Source: Fuerstiella sp. (GTDB taxonomy: Bacteria > Planctomycetota > Planctomycetia > Planctomycetales > Planctomycetaceae). Taken from it: 55,220 bases of DNA. Below the pieces are notes generated by a model. The model did not search any database. It had not been told where the DNA came from and saw nothing but the letters and a program-made list of their open reading frames with translations. Of the stretch, positions 8,985-18,077 are shown in pieces (position 1 is the stretch's first letter; every line of letters starts with the position of its first letter). Where the stretch lies: NCBI GenBank assembly GCA_029245955.1, contig JAQWOH010000043.1:325365-380584 (forward strand). The letters are read 5' to 3'. The position numbers and the translations under genes are program-made.

Positions 8985-9924
8985 AGCAGCGCTGTGTGAA
9001 ACCGGCGCCGGACAATTTCGGCAGAAGTTGCAAGGGGCCTGAACGATGATGTTGTCGCATCTGTGGTCAACACTGCTTCAGTAAAAAACCAGGAGCTGTC
9101 GACCGAAGAGATTCGGGAATTCCGGAGCAGTATTTTCAGAGCGTTTGCAGAAACAGCTGCAGCTACGGCATCACCAGATCTGCCAGCGTTCTGATGGATC
9201 GAATACGTTCTTCGGTCAGATTGGTGGGAACGGTGTCGGGTAGCACAGACACGTGTTCGCGGAGCAATTGTTCCGTCTTTCCGTCCTGAAGCCGCAATCT
9301 GGCCAGTCGAACAATGAATCGCCAACGACGGTATCACGAAACGTCAACTACATGCCGGCATTCTGTAATTCATAATAGTCGTCCGGGTCTGACGGAAGAC
9401 AGGACAGCATGGCTTCACCGTAGACACTGAGATTCTGTGCATCCGCATCTCCCATGCGATGCCGGGGCCAGCAGTGCAACCGTGCCAGCAGTCGAGCGTA
9501 GCGAGCTTTGACTCGCGCAGGGGCCCGCTCAACAACGGACATCTGCAGCAGCAGAACCTCTGCGGCTGAGATCGGAAATCTGGGGGTCATCCGCCTGTAA
9601 CGGCCGAAGCCAAAGCCGTTGGAACGAGTCAGGTAGTCAGCCGTTAGGCTGACACTCAGCAACCGGGGGCGTCGCTGTGATACGCCGCCAGCGACGGGGA
9701 ATACCGGGAACGATCCATCTCCCAGCCGAATTCGGTTGCCGTAACATGATAATACGGTACGGCAAACGCCTGGATCGGGCGGTCGCGAGGTCGTGTGTAG
9801 AGCGTCGTTTCAATCTCAATCCAGAAGGGAATAAACCGAAGACGTCCACATAAGTCAACCAGAGTCAGCATCATTGGGTCTGCGGGCCTTGGTTCCATCA
9901 GCTGAGATCGTCGCCTGAACCGTG
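8985..9924 (-). pseudogene. Remnant of an unrecognised protein gene, several frames
   Basis: No single frame spans this region, yet protein-like pieces appear in order on the minus strand. Around 9670-9898 one frame gives LTLVDLCGRLRFIPFWIEIE and AVPYYHVTATEFGWEMD. Another, 9348-9662, gives LLARLHCWPRHRMGD and ends at a stop. A third, near 9180-9335, gives RRWRFIVRLARLRLQDG and IRSIRTLADLVMP. A fourth carries the stretch at 8985-9170. Stop codons separate the pieces. An upstream piece (TVDEPDVELTITKMDSG, about 9925-9985) overlaps the end of the hydrolase frame, so this may have been the C-terminal part of the same gene as the hydrolase. Family unknown. Confidence 0.5.
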
Positions 9925-9958
9925 AGATCTGCCCCTCCGGAGTCCATCTTCGTTATGG

Positions 9959-10886
9959 TCAATTCGACATCCGGTTCGTCCACGGTTCCGGCAAAAGCCT
10001 CGCGAAAAACATGGTCACCTGCCCGGCATATTCCCGATCATTCGTTTCCAGAGATTCCGGTGCGTGCCTGGTGTCAGGAATCAGCCAGATCCGTTTTGGC
10101 ACTGTCGCATTTGCGGCGACTCGAAGAGTTCCCGACGGACGCAGCAACCGATCTCTTTCTCCGTGCAGAAAGAACACCGGGCACGAGAGCCGGGTTACAT
10201 TCTGCAGTGGGTCCACACGTCCCAGCAGAAACGACTTGATCGCCTGAAGAGTGATCCGCGCAATCGCGCTGTCACCCGTGACCCGGACAGAAAATCGGTC
10301 AAGGGTTTCTTCCGGAATAAATGCGTCTTCCACCACGACCGCACCAACCTGTCTTTCGGCGGCGACGGTCAATGCCAGAAATAATTTAAGAGAGACACCG
10401 AACACTCCGATATCCTTACGTTCACGTTGAGTGTGCACCTGAAGAAAGTCAAATGCGGCCAGACAATCACTCAGCAGTGCCCCGACTGAGGGAACGCCTT
10501 CGCTCTCTCCGAAGCCCTGATAGTCGAAAAGCAAGACATCGAACCCACCCTGTTACAGAATTCCTGCATAAGGCAGCATCAGGGAAATATCTCCTGTGTT
10601 GTCCATACAAAACAGAATTGACTGCTGTGCATCCCGACCAGGAAAAAAACAGGCGCGAAGCTCCTGCCCGCTGGCATTCGCCAAGGTCATTTCGCCGGCA
10701 GTCAGCCCCACCTGATCCGGTCGCCGATAGTCGCCCTTGATAGTCGCCCTTCATTGGCCTCAGACAGACCTGACTGACAGCATCGACAATATTGACAGAC
10801 TTTGGAAGTTCAGCCGTGCCGGCGGCCGGAATCCACGCGAGCACAAAACAGACAATGAAAGAGATACGCGGTATTGATGAACTCAT
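9959..10886 (-). pseudogene. Decayed secreted alpha/beta hydrolase gene
   Basis: The first exon-like part starts at ATG 10884-10886 with a signal peptide (FIVCFVLAWIPAAGTA). At 10726-10751 a perfect 13-bp tandem duplication shifts the frame. The hydrolase then continues in the next frame (ELRACFFPGRDAQQSILFCMDNTGD), meets an in-frame TAA at 10553-10555, and resumes as FDVLLFDYQGFGESEG. The fold is alpha/beta hydrolase: the nucleophile elbow reads GVSLK instead of GxSxG, with the acid in HGERDRLL and the His in TRHAPE. The elbow change suggests loss of constraint as well. The intact ancestor would have been a secreted or periplasmic esterase/peptidase-like enzyme; substrate unknown. Confidence 0.75.
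10726..10751. repeat. 13-bp perfect tandem duplication inside the hydrolase pseudogene
   Basis: The unit gatagtcgccctt occurs twice in a row (10726-10738 and 10739-10751). Because 13 is not a multiple of three, it changes the reading frame of the hydrolase gene; removing one copy joins the signal-peptide frame to the hydrolase frame. This is typical of replication slippage. Confidence 0.9.
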
Positions 10887-11200
10887 TCGGTGTTCCGTGG
10901 GACCAAGAGGGTCGCTCCATTCTGTTGCCGCTTTGGTTCAGAGTTCAGATTGCTTAGAATTCTTTCATTCTCCGTTATACTGTCGTCGCTGACGAGGCCA
11001 TTGCAAATGGTATTATTGAGCCTCGCCCTCCACGATAATGTCAGGCAGATCACACTATGCCGTCGGCTGAGTTCATAGAAAGCTACGGCAGGGCAGGTCG
11101 GCACACTGCCGATTGAGTAGCTGCCAGCATCGGTATAAGCAGTGACTGTTTGCCAGAGAGTCATCCTGTGCAGTTTCCTGTTCGTCAGAAAGTCGTTTTC
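10887..11200. promoter_or_regulatory. Divergent intergenic region before the sulfatase gene
   Basis: This 314-base stretch separates the decayed hydrolase (minus) from the sulfatase (plus). No frame in it looks like protein. An AT-richer part on the plus strand holds TATACT at 10976-10981 with a poor -35 match (TTAGAA, 10954-10959) 16 bases upstream, which could serve the sulfatase gene. This is a weak match and no transcription start can be fixed. Confidence 0.25.
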
Positions 11201-12670
11201 ATGAAGTCCTGCGTTCTTGCTCTGATTCTGCTGGGAGTGTCCACGGCGGCGAGCGATGAGAATACCGCTCAGAAAAAATACAATGTGTTGTTCATTATCT
11301 CCGACGACCTGACAGCAACCGCACTTTCATGTTACGGCAATACCGTCTGTCAGACGCCAAACATCGATGCGATCGCGGCAAAGGGAACTCGATTCACACG
11401 TGCCTTCTGCCAAGGAACTTACTGCGGACCGTCGCGTGCTTCGATGTTGTCCGGGTACTACCCTCATGCAACCGGAGTGCTGGGTTACAAGAGCCCTCGT
11501 CCGCAGATCGGCGACCGAGCCACCTGGCCCCAGCATTTCAGGAATAGCGGATACTATACGGCTCGCGTCAGTAAGATCTATCACATGGGCGTGCCGGGGG
11601 GAGTCCTGCTGGGCGGTGATGGCCGCAATCACAACAATTACAATGGCGCGGACGACGAAGTGTCGTGGACGGAGCGTTTCAACAGTCCGGGACCTGAATG
11701 GCAGGCACCGGGTGACGGTGAAACACTGGAAGGAAATCCAGACGGAAAGAAGCCCGTCGTGGGTGGCAATACGTTTGTCGTCGTTGAAGCGGACGGCGAT
11801 GACATGGTCCATTCAGACGGAATGACAGCCGCCAAAGCCGTTCAACTGATCGAACGACACAAAGATGAAGCGTTCTGGCTGGGTGTTGGTTTTGTCAGGC
11901 CACACGTACCTTTTGTCGCGCCGAGATCGTACTACCCGCCGTTCCTGCCCTACGAAAAGATGGTGCTGCCTGAAAAGTTTCCGGACGACTGGAGCGACAT
12001 CCCGAAACCGGGAATTAACTACAAGACCAGTCTGAATATGAAGATGGATCTCCGTCGCCAGAAGAAAGCAATGGGCGGCTACTATGCGTCTGTTGCCTTC
12101 ATGGATGCTCAGGTGGGCAAAGTCATGGCTGCTCTCAGGAAGGCGGGAATAGAAGACAAAACAATCGTCATCTTTACCAGCGATCATGGCTACCACCTGG
12201 GCGAACACGACTTCTGGGCAAAGGTCAGCCTGCGAGACGAGTCGGCAGGCGTACCGCTTATCGTCAGCGTGCCTGGCAAGAAACCTGCCGTGTGCCACAG
12301 TCTTGTCGAGTTACTGGATCTGTACCCTACGGTGTCGAAACTCTGTGGGCTCGATGTCCCCGAGCGCATACAGGGAAAGGACATTTCGACAATGATGGAT
12401 GATCCCGCCCGGTCCGTGCGTGACTCAGCGTTCAGTGTCGCACCATCGCGGAAGGGGTTTCTGCTGCGTGAAGATGACTGGGCGTATATTCAGTACAAAG
12501 AGGATGCTTCCGGAGGAATTGAACTGTTCGATACACAACAGGATCCACAACAGTTTACCAACCTTGCAGCACTGCCGAAGTATGCCAAGGTGGTTGCCGA
12601 ATTCAGAAAAAAACTGGCCGCAAAGCTGAGCGTCGTTCGTAACAACGATCTGGACGTAAGCTACCCGTAA
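11201..12670 (+). CDS. Secreted type I sulfatase (iduronate-2-sulfatase-like)
   Basis: A 489-residue formylglycine-dependent sulfatase that would remove sulfate esters, most likely from algal or animal polysaccharides. A signal peptide (CVLALILLGVSTAA) precedes the catalytic domain. Metal-binding Asp35-Asp36 are in the ISDDL motif; the maturation motif CGPSR starts at Cys75, which is oxidised to formylglycine in the family; the second metal site is TSDHGYHLGEHDFWAK. The general pattern (DxWxK after HLGEH, GVPLIV later) recalls iduronate-2-sulfatases, though substrate assignment by eye is unsafe. The start at 11201 begins the signal peptide; an in-frame start at 11150 would add a poor leader. 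No maturase gene is adjacent. Confidence 0.93.
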   Translation: MKSCVLALILLGVSTAASDENTAQKKYNVLFIISDDLTATALSCYGNTVCQTPNIDAIAAKGTRFTRAFCQGTYCGPSRASMLSGYYPHATGVLGYKSPRPQIGDRATWPQHFRNSGYYTARVSKIYHMGVPGGVLLGGDGRNHNNYNGADDEVSWTERFNSPGPEWQAPGDGETLEGNPDGKKPVVGGNTFVVVEADGDDMVHSDGMTAAKAVQLIERHKDEAFWLGVGFVRPHVPFVAPRSYYPPFLPYEKMVLPEKFPDDWSDIPKPGINYKTSLNMKMDLRRQKKAMGGYYASVAFMDAQVGKVMAALRKAGIEDKTIVIFTSDHGYHLGEHDFWAKVSLRDESAGVPLIVSVPGKKPAVCHSLVELLDLYPTVSKLCGLDVPERIQGKDISTMMDDPARSVRDSAFSVAPSRKGFLLREDDWAYIQYKEDASGGIELFDTQQDPQQFTNLAALPKYAKVVAEFRKKLAAKLSVVRNNDLDVSYP

Positions 12671-12826
12671 GGCTGATACTGCCTTCGCAATCGCAGCGAC
12701 GGACCGACGTCTTTCTGAGATTCCCCCCCCCGCTTAGTTGCTTATTTGCAGCATATTCTGTGCAATCAAATGCTCAACAGGAATCTTCACTCACCCGAAA
12801 TCATTACCAAGGATAGTTACAGGCGG

Positions 12827-15271
12827 ATGCTTCAGCGAGTTTTTGGATTCATAATCACATGTCTCATCCTGCAGGGTTTGTCGCATGCAGTGGCGGCTGA
12901 CGACATCCATATTGGAGTCGGAATAGGCGGACTGGAACGCATGACTCAGGGCAACTGGGGACTGGTGAAGGGCACGTTTGCGAACAAGACGGATGAGAAC
13001 AGGGAAGTTCTTGCTGTTGTCATCCCGGCATTCGGTAGTGGAATACAATACAGTCGGCGTGTGATGATTCCGGCCCGGACACTGAGAACATGTCAGTGGC
13101 CGGTGCTGATTCCTGATCGCGAAACGAAGAGTTTTGACTTCGAGTATCTGGTCTTTGAAAACCCCGATGGTGAAGGCCCGATTAAGCGGGTTCTGGGAGA
13201 GCATGTCACTCGCAGTTTCCTGGTTGTGAATCCGACAGCCCGAACGTCTTCATCCGTGGGATATCGCGGTCTGCTGAGTTCGGGTGACGAATCTCCTCGT
13301 GACACTCGCTTTCTGGAAGAACTTGCCGATGTCCTGCGAGCCGAATCGATGCACAAGCGAATGGGACTCATATTTCAGGCAAAGCACATCGATGGCTACC
13401 CCGAAGCTTTGGAGTGTCTGGAGCAATTGCTGATCACCTCACGCACGCTGCATCAGTCCCCGGCCGCCTGCGACGCGGTTCGAGTGTGGACACAGCGGGG
13501 TGGCAAGACATGGCTGTTTGTTGACCAGACGGGCATGGATACGGTTCGTGCTCTGCTGGGTGATGCGTTGCCGCTCACAAGAATTGATGAAACTTCGTCA
13601 AATGTAATGAAGCTTGAGATCAATCCCTCTGAGCCAGTGGGGAGAGCTCCGGAACGCGAAGTTCTGAGAGAATTTGACGAACCTGTGCGAATGGTGCGGG
13701 TGATCCCGGAGAAAGGTCGTGTCATCTGGACAGTTGACGGCTGGCCGGCCGTTATTGAGCTGCCGTTCGGAGACGGAGTTGTCTTTGTGACGACGGTTTC
13801 GCCCGAAGTGTTTGTGCAGCTTGAAGGAGGCACCAGGTCATTGCCATGTGCTCGTCAGATTGCCGCTTCGCTGTTTGACGCACAAAGTACCGTTCCACGG
13901 ATCAGTGAAGATCGCCTTGCCGGTGCTGCCGCCGGACTCATCGGCTACGAAGTACCTTCGCGTCTTTTTGCCGGGACTGTGATGCTGGGCTTCACGCTGC
14001 TTCTTGTTCTCCTGGGGACTTCTCTATTGCGACGAGACGAGGCGATGGGGCTGCTCTGGGGGGTTCCTGCTCTTGCATGTCTGTGTGCGACACCCGCCAT
14101 CTGGGTCGGACAACAGACACGCAATGTCGCACCTGAAACCGCCGTTCAGCAGCAGGTCATCAGTTCCGTTAATGGCCAGACGACACTGGCTGCCGACGGA
14201 CTGGCTTCCGTTTATCAGCCAGCGCCTGGCACTCTGGCGGTCCGGATGACGGATTTTTCGCTGCTGACTGCCAAGGACATGACAACGCAAAGCAACCCGC
14301 GACGCATGGTCTGGACGGACCGGGGCGAGTCTGAGTGGCAGCACCTCGATCAGGCGGCGGGAATACGTGATTACAGAATTCGATCGCTGCAAAGACTCGA
14401 TCGACCAGGCAGCGTTACGGCAACACTTAATAAGGACGGCATTGTAGGGAAGGTCACACCGGGAAGTGAACCTTCAGATATGATCCTCGCCGGCCTGGCC
14501 CCAGAACGAATGACTGCCCGGGTGGCTGCTGACGGCACTTTTGTGACAACACCGGACGACGTACTGGCCTCGACCGAATTTGTTACCGGAACATTCCTGA
14601 CTGACGTTCAGAAGCAACATGCATCCGTCTACGAGGGACTGTTCAGCATGGAGAATCAGGATACACCATATCCCAGCGCACTGTCTCTGCTGTACTTCAC
14701 TCAACTGAATAATCCGTCGGTCACGATTGGCGGTGCAGCCACGCGACAGGATGGATCGGCACTGGTCGCCCAGACGGTCACCCTGCAGCCTCCGGAACCA
14801 AACACCCAATTTACCATTCCCTCCATCCTGCTGCCGTATCAAACGGTTTTCGACAAGGGAGGCGGCATGAGCGGAGCATACAGCAACCGTGAACGCACGT
14901 GGCTGTCGCAGCAACGGGCGAACACGACACTGCTGGAAGTTTCACTGCCGAACGTTTGTCAGCCTTTCACGGCCACGGGCGGCAGAGTCAGCATACGCAT
15001 CAACGCCGGTTCACGGCAGGTAAAGGTTAGTGTGGGCCAGCGCGATGCTCCTGCCCTCGTGCGGACGCTCGACAGCCCGGCCGGACTGTTCACGGTCGAT
15101 TTGCCTGCGGAACACCTGAACCCCGCAGTTGCGGACGGAACGTTATATATTGAACTGGATGTTGGTGAACCGGATCTCGATGACGCCGGTGATGTCGCAG
15201 ACGGAGCACGCGAAGACAACTGGCAGGTTGGCCGGATCATGCTGACGCTTTATGGCACGCGAGCACCGTAA
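12827..15271 (+). CDS. Secreted/membrane-anchored protein linked to an ABC-2 exporter
   Basis: An 814-residue protein of no family I can name. It begins with a signal peptide (FGFIITCLILQGLSHAVA), then a beta-rich region (GGLERMTQGNWGLVKG), and near the middle has hydrophobic segments (VMLGFTLLLVLLGTSLL and LLWGVPALACLCATPAIWVG) followed by a large C-terminal region. Its stop lies five bases before the start of an ABC ATPase gene, and the permease gene overlaps that one, so the three form an operon. The arrangement recalls GldA/GldF/GldG-type or Nod/Nat-type exporters with an extra membrane component, but similarity in order is not proof. A longer frame from 12746 exists; I prefer the ATG at 12827 that starts the signal peptide. 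Confidence 0.65.
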   Translation: MLQRVFGFIITCLILQGLSHAVAADDIHIGVGIGGLERMTQGNWGLVKGTFANKTDENREVLAVVIPAFGSGIQYSRRVMIPARTLRTCQWPVLIPDRETKSFDFEYLVFENPDGEGPIKRVLGEHVTRSFLVVNPTARTSSSVGYRGLLSSGDESPRDTRFLEELADVLRAESMHKRMGLIFQAKHIDGYPEALECLEQLLITSRTLHQSPAACDAVRVWTQRGGKTWLFVDQTGMDTVRALLGDALPLTRIDETSSNVMKLEINPSEPVGRAPEREVLREFDEPVRMVRVIPEKGRVIWTVDGWPAVIELPFGDGVVFVTTVSPEVFVQLEGGTRSLPCARQIAASLFDAQSTVPRISEDRLAGAAAGLIGYEVPSRLFAGTVMLGFTLLLVLLGTSLLRRDEAMGLLWGVPALACLCATPAIWVGQQTRNVAPETAVQQQVISSVNGQTTLAADGLASVYQPAPGTLAVRMTDFSLLTAKDMTTQSNPRRMVWTDRGESEWQHLDQAAGIRDYRIRSLQRLDRPGSVTATLNKDGIVGKVTPGSEPSDMILAGLAPERMTARVAADGTFVTTPDDVLASTEFVTGTFLTDVQKQHASVYEGLFSMENQDTPYPSALSLLYFTQLNNPSVTIGGAATRQDGSALVAQTVTLQPPEPNTQFTIPSILLPYQTVFDKGGGMSGAYSNRERTWLSQQRANTTLLEVSLPNVCQPFTATGGRVSIRINAGSRQVKVSVGQRDAPALVRTLDSPAGLFTVDLPAEHLNPAVADGTLYIELDVGEPDLDDAGDVADGAREDNWQVGRIMLTLYGTRAP

Positions 15272-15276
15272 CGCCG

Positions 15277-16350
15277 GTGAACGACCTGCAAGCAGCAGGG
15301 AAACAGGATGAACGATTTATTCAGAAAGCAGAATCTGTGAGCAGTGCAGTGTCTCCGGTCGTTGAAATCAACGGCCTGACCAAAACCTTTGGTACATTCG
15401 TGGCGCTCGATCAATTGAGTTTAACACTCAATAAGGGCAGCATTCTGGGCTTTATCGGCCCGAATGGCGCCGGAAAGACCACGGCCATTCGCATTCTTGT
15501 CGGCCTGACACGTCCCACGGCGGGAACAGCACGAATTGCTGGCGCCGACTGTGTGCGTAATGCACGAAAGGTACGCCGACTGGTCGGATACATGCCCGAC
15601 AAGTTCGGTTCGTATGACAACATGCGAGTCCGCGAATACCTCGACTTCTTTGGTGCCGCTTTCGGTATTGGCCGCAGAAAACGACAGTTAAGAATCTCTG
15701 AAGTGCTGGAACTGACGAACGCCACCTGGATGCAGGATCGTTTTGTCGAAAGCCTGAGCCACGGAATGCAGCAGCGTATCGGGATCGCTCGGACACTGCT
15801 GCATGATCCGGAAGTGCTGATTCTGGACGAACCCGCAAACGGCCTTGACCCTCAGGCCCGTATTGAAATGCGTGAGATTCTGCTGCGACTGGCAGACGAA
15901 GGGCGGACCCTGATCGTGACGAGTCATATTCTCCCGGAGCTCGCACGGATATGCGATCGTGTCGCGATTCTGGCGGGCGGACAGCTTAAGGCGTTCGGCA
16001 CCCTGCAGGATGTCAGTCGTGCTCTGTCTCAGCGTCGGACGATGGAAATTGAACTGCTGGACACAGACCGAGTCGCTGCGGTCGCGGCAGAACTACAGGC
16101 TTCGCTGGAGCAAGAGTGTGAAGTCACGCCGTCGGAAGCCGAGTCCGTCGTAAGATTTCGTACGTCAGCAGACGAAGAACAACTTTCCAGTCTGTTAAAC
16201 AAACTGGTCACCAGTGGTGAACGGATCTCGCAGTTTCGTGAAGTGGCTGGCGACCTTGAGGAAGTCTTTATCAGCGTTACTCAGCAAACGAGCGAGGATC
16301 GGCCGCAGAATACCGAAGAGCCAGCCCCTGTCGTGGAGACCACGTCATGA
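15277..16350 (+). CDS. ABC-2 type transporter ATP-binding protein
   Basis: A 357-residue ATPase that powers the permease encoded next to it. Walker A GPNGAGKTT is at residues 61-69, signature LSHGMQQ at 160-166, Walker B LILDEP at 181-186 and the switch His at 217. The Q-loop position reads MPDKFG, as in a known branch of exporter ATPases. A C-terminal region of about 110 residues after the ATPase core fits the NatA/GldA type. The start is a GTG five bases after the previous gene; a second GTG 60 bases downstream is possible. The stop overlaps the permease start by four bases (ATGA). Substrate not predictable. Confidence 0.93.
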   Translation: MNDLQAAGKQDERFIQKAESVSSAVSPVVEINGLTKTFGTFVALDQLSLTLNKGSILGFIGPNGAGKTTAIRILVGLTRPTAGTARIAGADCVRNARKVRRLVGYMPDKFGSYDNMRVREYLDFFGAAFGIGRRKRQLRISEVLELTNATWMQDRFVESLSHGMQQRIGIARTLLHDPEVLILDEPANGLDPQARIEMREILLRLADEGRTLIVTSHILPELARICDRVAILAGGQLKAFGTLQDVSRALSQRRTMEIELLDTDRVAAVAAELQASLEQECEVTPSEAESVVRFRTSADEEQLSSLLNKLVTSGERISQFREVAGDLEEVFISVTQQTSEDRPQNTEEPAPVVETTS

Positions 16351-18014
16351 AGGGCACCATTGCAATCATCGAACGTGAGTTGCCGTCGTTGCTGCGAATG
16401 AAGCAGACGCTCTGGATCTTTGCCATCGTTGCGTTCACTTTTTCCGCGACGGTCCTGCTGAAATGGCCGTCAACATCGACTGCGGATCTGAGCGGTGTCC
16501 AGGCCCGCGCCGTATTTCGTGGACTGGCCTATGCCATGTTCGTGACCGTCGTGCTGGTTGTACCTGCATTTCCCGCCACGGGACTGATTCGCGAAGTGCG
16601 GCGTCGGACAATGGAACTACTGCTCAATTCGCCGCTGCGACGTTCCGAGATCTTCGTCGGTAAACTGATTGCGCTGGTGGCATTCGCATTGCTGCTGCTG
16701 GCCGTCACACTTCCCGCCATGGCCTGCTGCTACGCCATGGGTGCCATTTCACCAACTCATGACGTGCTGGGACTGTACACGCTGCTGGGCGTGATTTGTA
16801 TCGAGCTGATCGTCCTCGGGCTGCTGGTCGGAACAGTTGCTGAGACAGCAGAATCCGGTCTGCGGTGGGTGTATGGAGCGACCTTCACTTTGACCGTGAT
16901 CGCTGTGATCCCCCACATCTTCCTGCAGGGTGGCGAAAGCATCTACGCGGTGGTCGCCAGTCACATGAGAACGTTGTCACCCATACCTGCGTTGCTGCAA
17001 TTGATCGGTGACGAGCCGCCTGGAGCAATCGGAGCGATCGAATCTGCGGACCTGATCGAACGATACGTCACTTCCGCATTGGTTTTGAGCCTGATTGGCA
17101 GCCTTGTCTGCATTCAGCGACTGAACTATTCGCTGATGGACCGCTCGCGATCGCAGGGGCTGATCACTGATGAACGGTCTGCATCACTGCGGGCCGCACG
17201 TCGAGTCATGTATCTGGTTGATCCTCAGAAACGCAAGTCGGGCATTTCCTGGTTTCTGAACCCGGTGATGGTAAAGGAGTTCCGCAGCCGGCAGTTTGGG
17301 CGACTGCACTGGCTGCTGCGAATGGTTGCCGGCTGCGCCGTTCTGTCATTGCTGCTGACCCTGGCGACAACGATGGGTACGCTGGACTGGGGCGTGGAGA
17401 AAGTCGGTGGCATCATGATTGTCGCTCAGGTAGGACTGATTCTGGTTCTGACACCCGGAATTTCCGGAGCAATGATCGCCGGTGAAATGGAGAGCGGTGG
17501 CTGGAACATGCTGCGTGCAACACCGCTGAGCACGCGCCGCGTTGTTACCGGAAAGCTCATGAGTGTGTCCATTACTCTGGCGCTTGTCCTGTGTGCCTCG
17601 CTGCCGGGATATGGAATCATCATGGTGATCAAACCGGTCCTGCAGACACAGGTGGCGCAAGTCATCGTGTCTCTTGCGCTGACCGCCGCAGTCGCCATGC
17701 TGGTCAGCGCCACGGTCAGCAGTTTTTTTCGTTCGACCGCGGCCGCAACGACTGTTTCCTACGGTCTGCTGATATTTCTGTACGCCGGCTCCATGCTGGT
17801 CTGGGTTAACAGGGATTCGCCCTTCAGCCATGCGGTCGTTCAGAGAGTTCTGTCAGCAAACGCCATGGCCGGGGCACTGAATGCGATGGAAGTCGACGGC
17901 TTCCAAGTGTACGACGGACTCCTGGGTACGACATGGGTCGTTTCCGGCGTCATGTGCGGTGTGTTACTACTGGTTCTGTCTGTCCGAACGTGGCGAATCT
18001 GGGAACCGGATTAA
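16347..18014 (+). CDS. ABC-2 type transporter permease, double module
   Basis: A 555-residue polytopic membrane protein. It appears to hold two halves of about six hydrophobic segments each (the first roughly residues 20-270, the second 320-550), with the arrangement LIREVRRRTMELLLNSPLRRSEI and the later MIAGEMESGGWNMLRATPLSTRRV in similar positions; both are the cytoplasmic coupling stretch typical of ABC-2 permeases. This looks like an internal duplication/fusion, so one polypeptide could replace a permease pair. Start overlaps the ATPase stop (ATGA at 16347-16350). Confidence 0.9.
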   Translation: MKGTIAIIERELPSLLRMKQTLWIFAIVAFTFSATVLLKWPSTSTADLSGVQARAVFRGLAYAMFVTVVLVVPAFPATGLIREVRRRTMELLLNSPLRRSEIFVGKLIALVAFALLLLAVTLPAMACCYAMGAISPTHDVLGLYTLLGVICIELIVLGLLVGTVAETAESGLRWVYGATFTLTVIAVIPHIFLQGGESIYAVVASHMRTLSPIPALLQLIGDEPPGAIGAIESADLIERYVTSALVLSLIGSLVCIQRLNYSLMDRSRSQGLITDERSASLRAARRVMYLVDPQKRKSGISWFLNPVMVKEFRSRQFGRLHWLLRMVAGCAVLSLLLTLATTMGTLDWGVEKVGGIMIVAQVGLILVLTPGISGAMIAGEMESGGWNMLRATPLSTRRVVTGKLMSVSITLALVLCASLPGYGIIMVIKPVLQTQVAQVIVSLALTAAVAMLVSATVSSFFRSTAAATTVSYGLLIFLYAGSMLVWVNRDSPFSHAVVQRVLSANAMAGALNAMEVDGFQVYDGLLGTTWVVSGVMCGVLLLVLSVRTWRIWEPD

Positions 18015-18077
18015 CAAAGACGCCGTGATTCAAATTCCGTTCAACTCGATAAACTGATCTCCGAATCTGGCCCCCGG

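Noticed and set aside
10883..11164. 93-codon minus-strand frame in the divergent region before the sulfatase
   Set aside because: Composition is not protein-like and it sits over the likely promoter.
12723..12731. Run of nine C upstream of the ABC-linked gene as a phase-variable tract
   Set aside because: It lies in the 5' untranslated region, about 95 bases before the start; there is no second evidence that expression varies.
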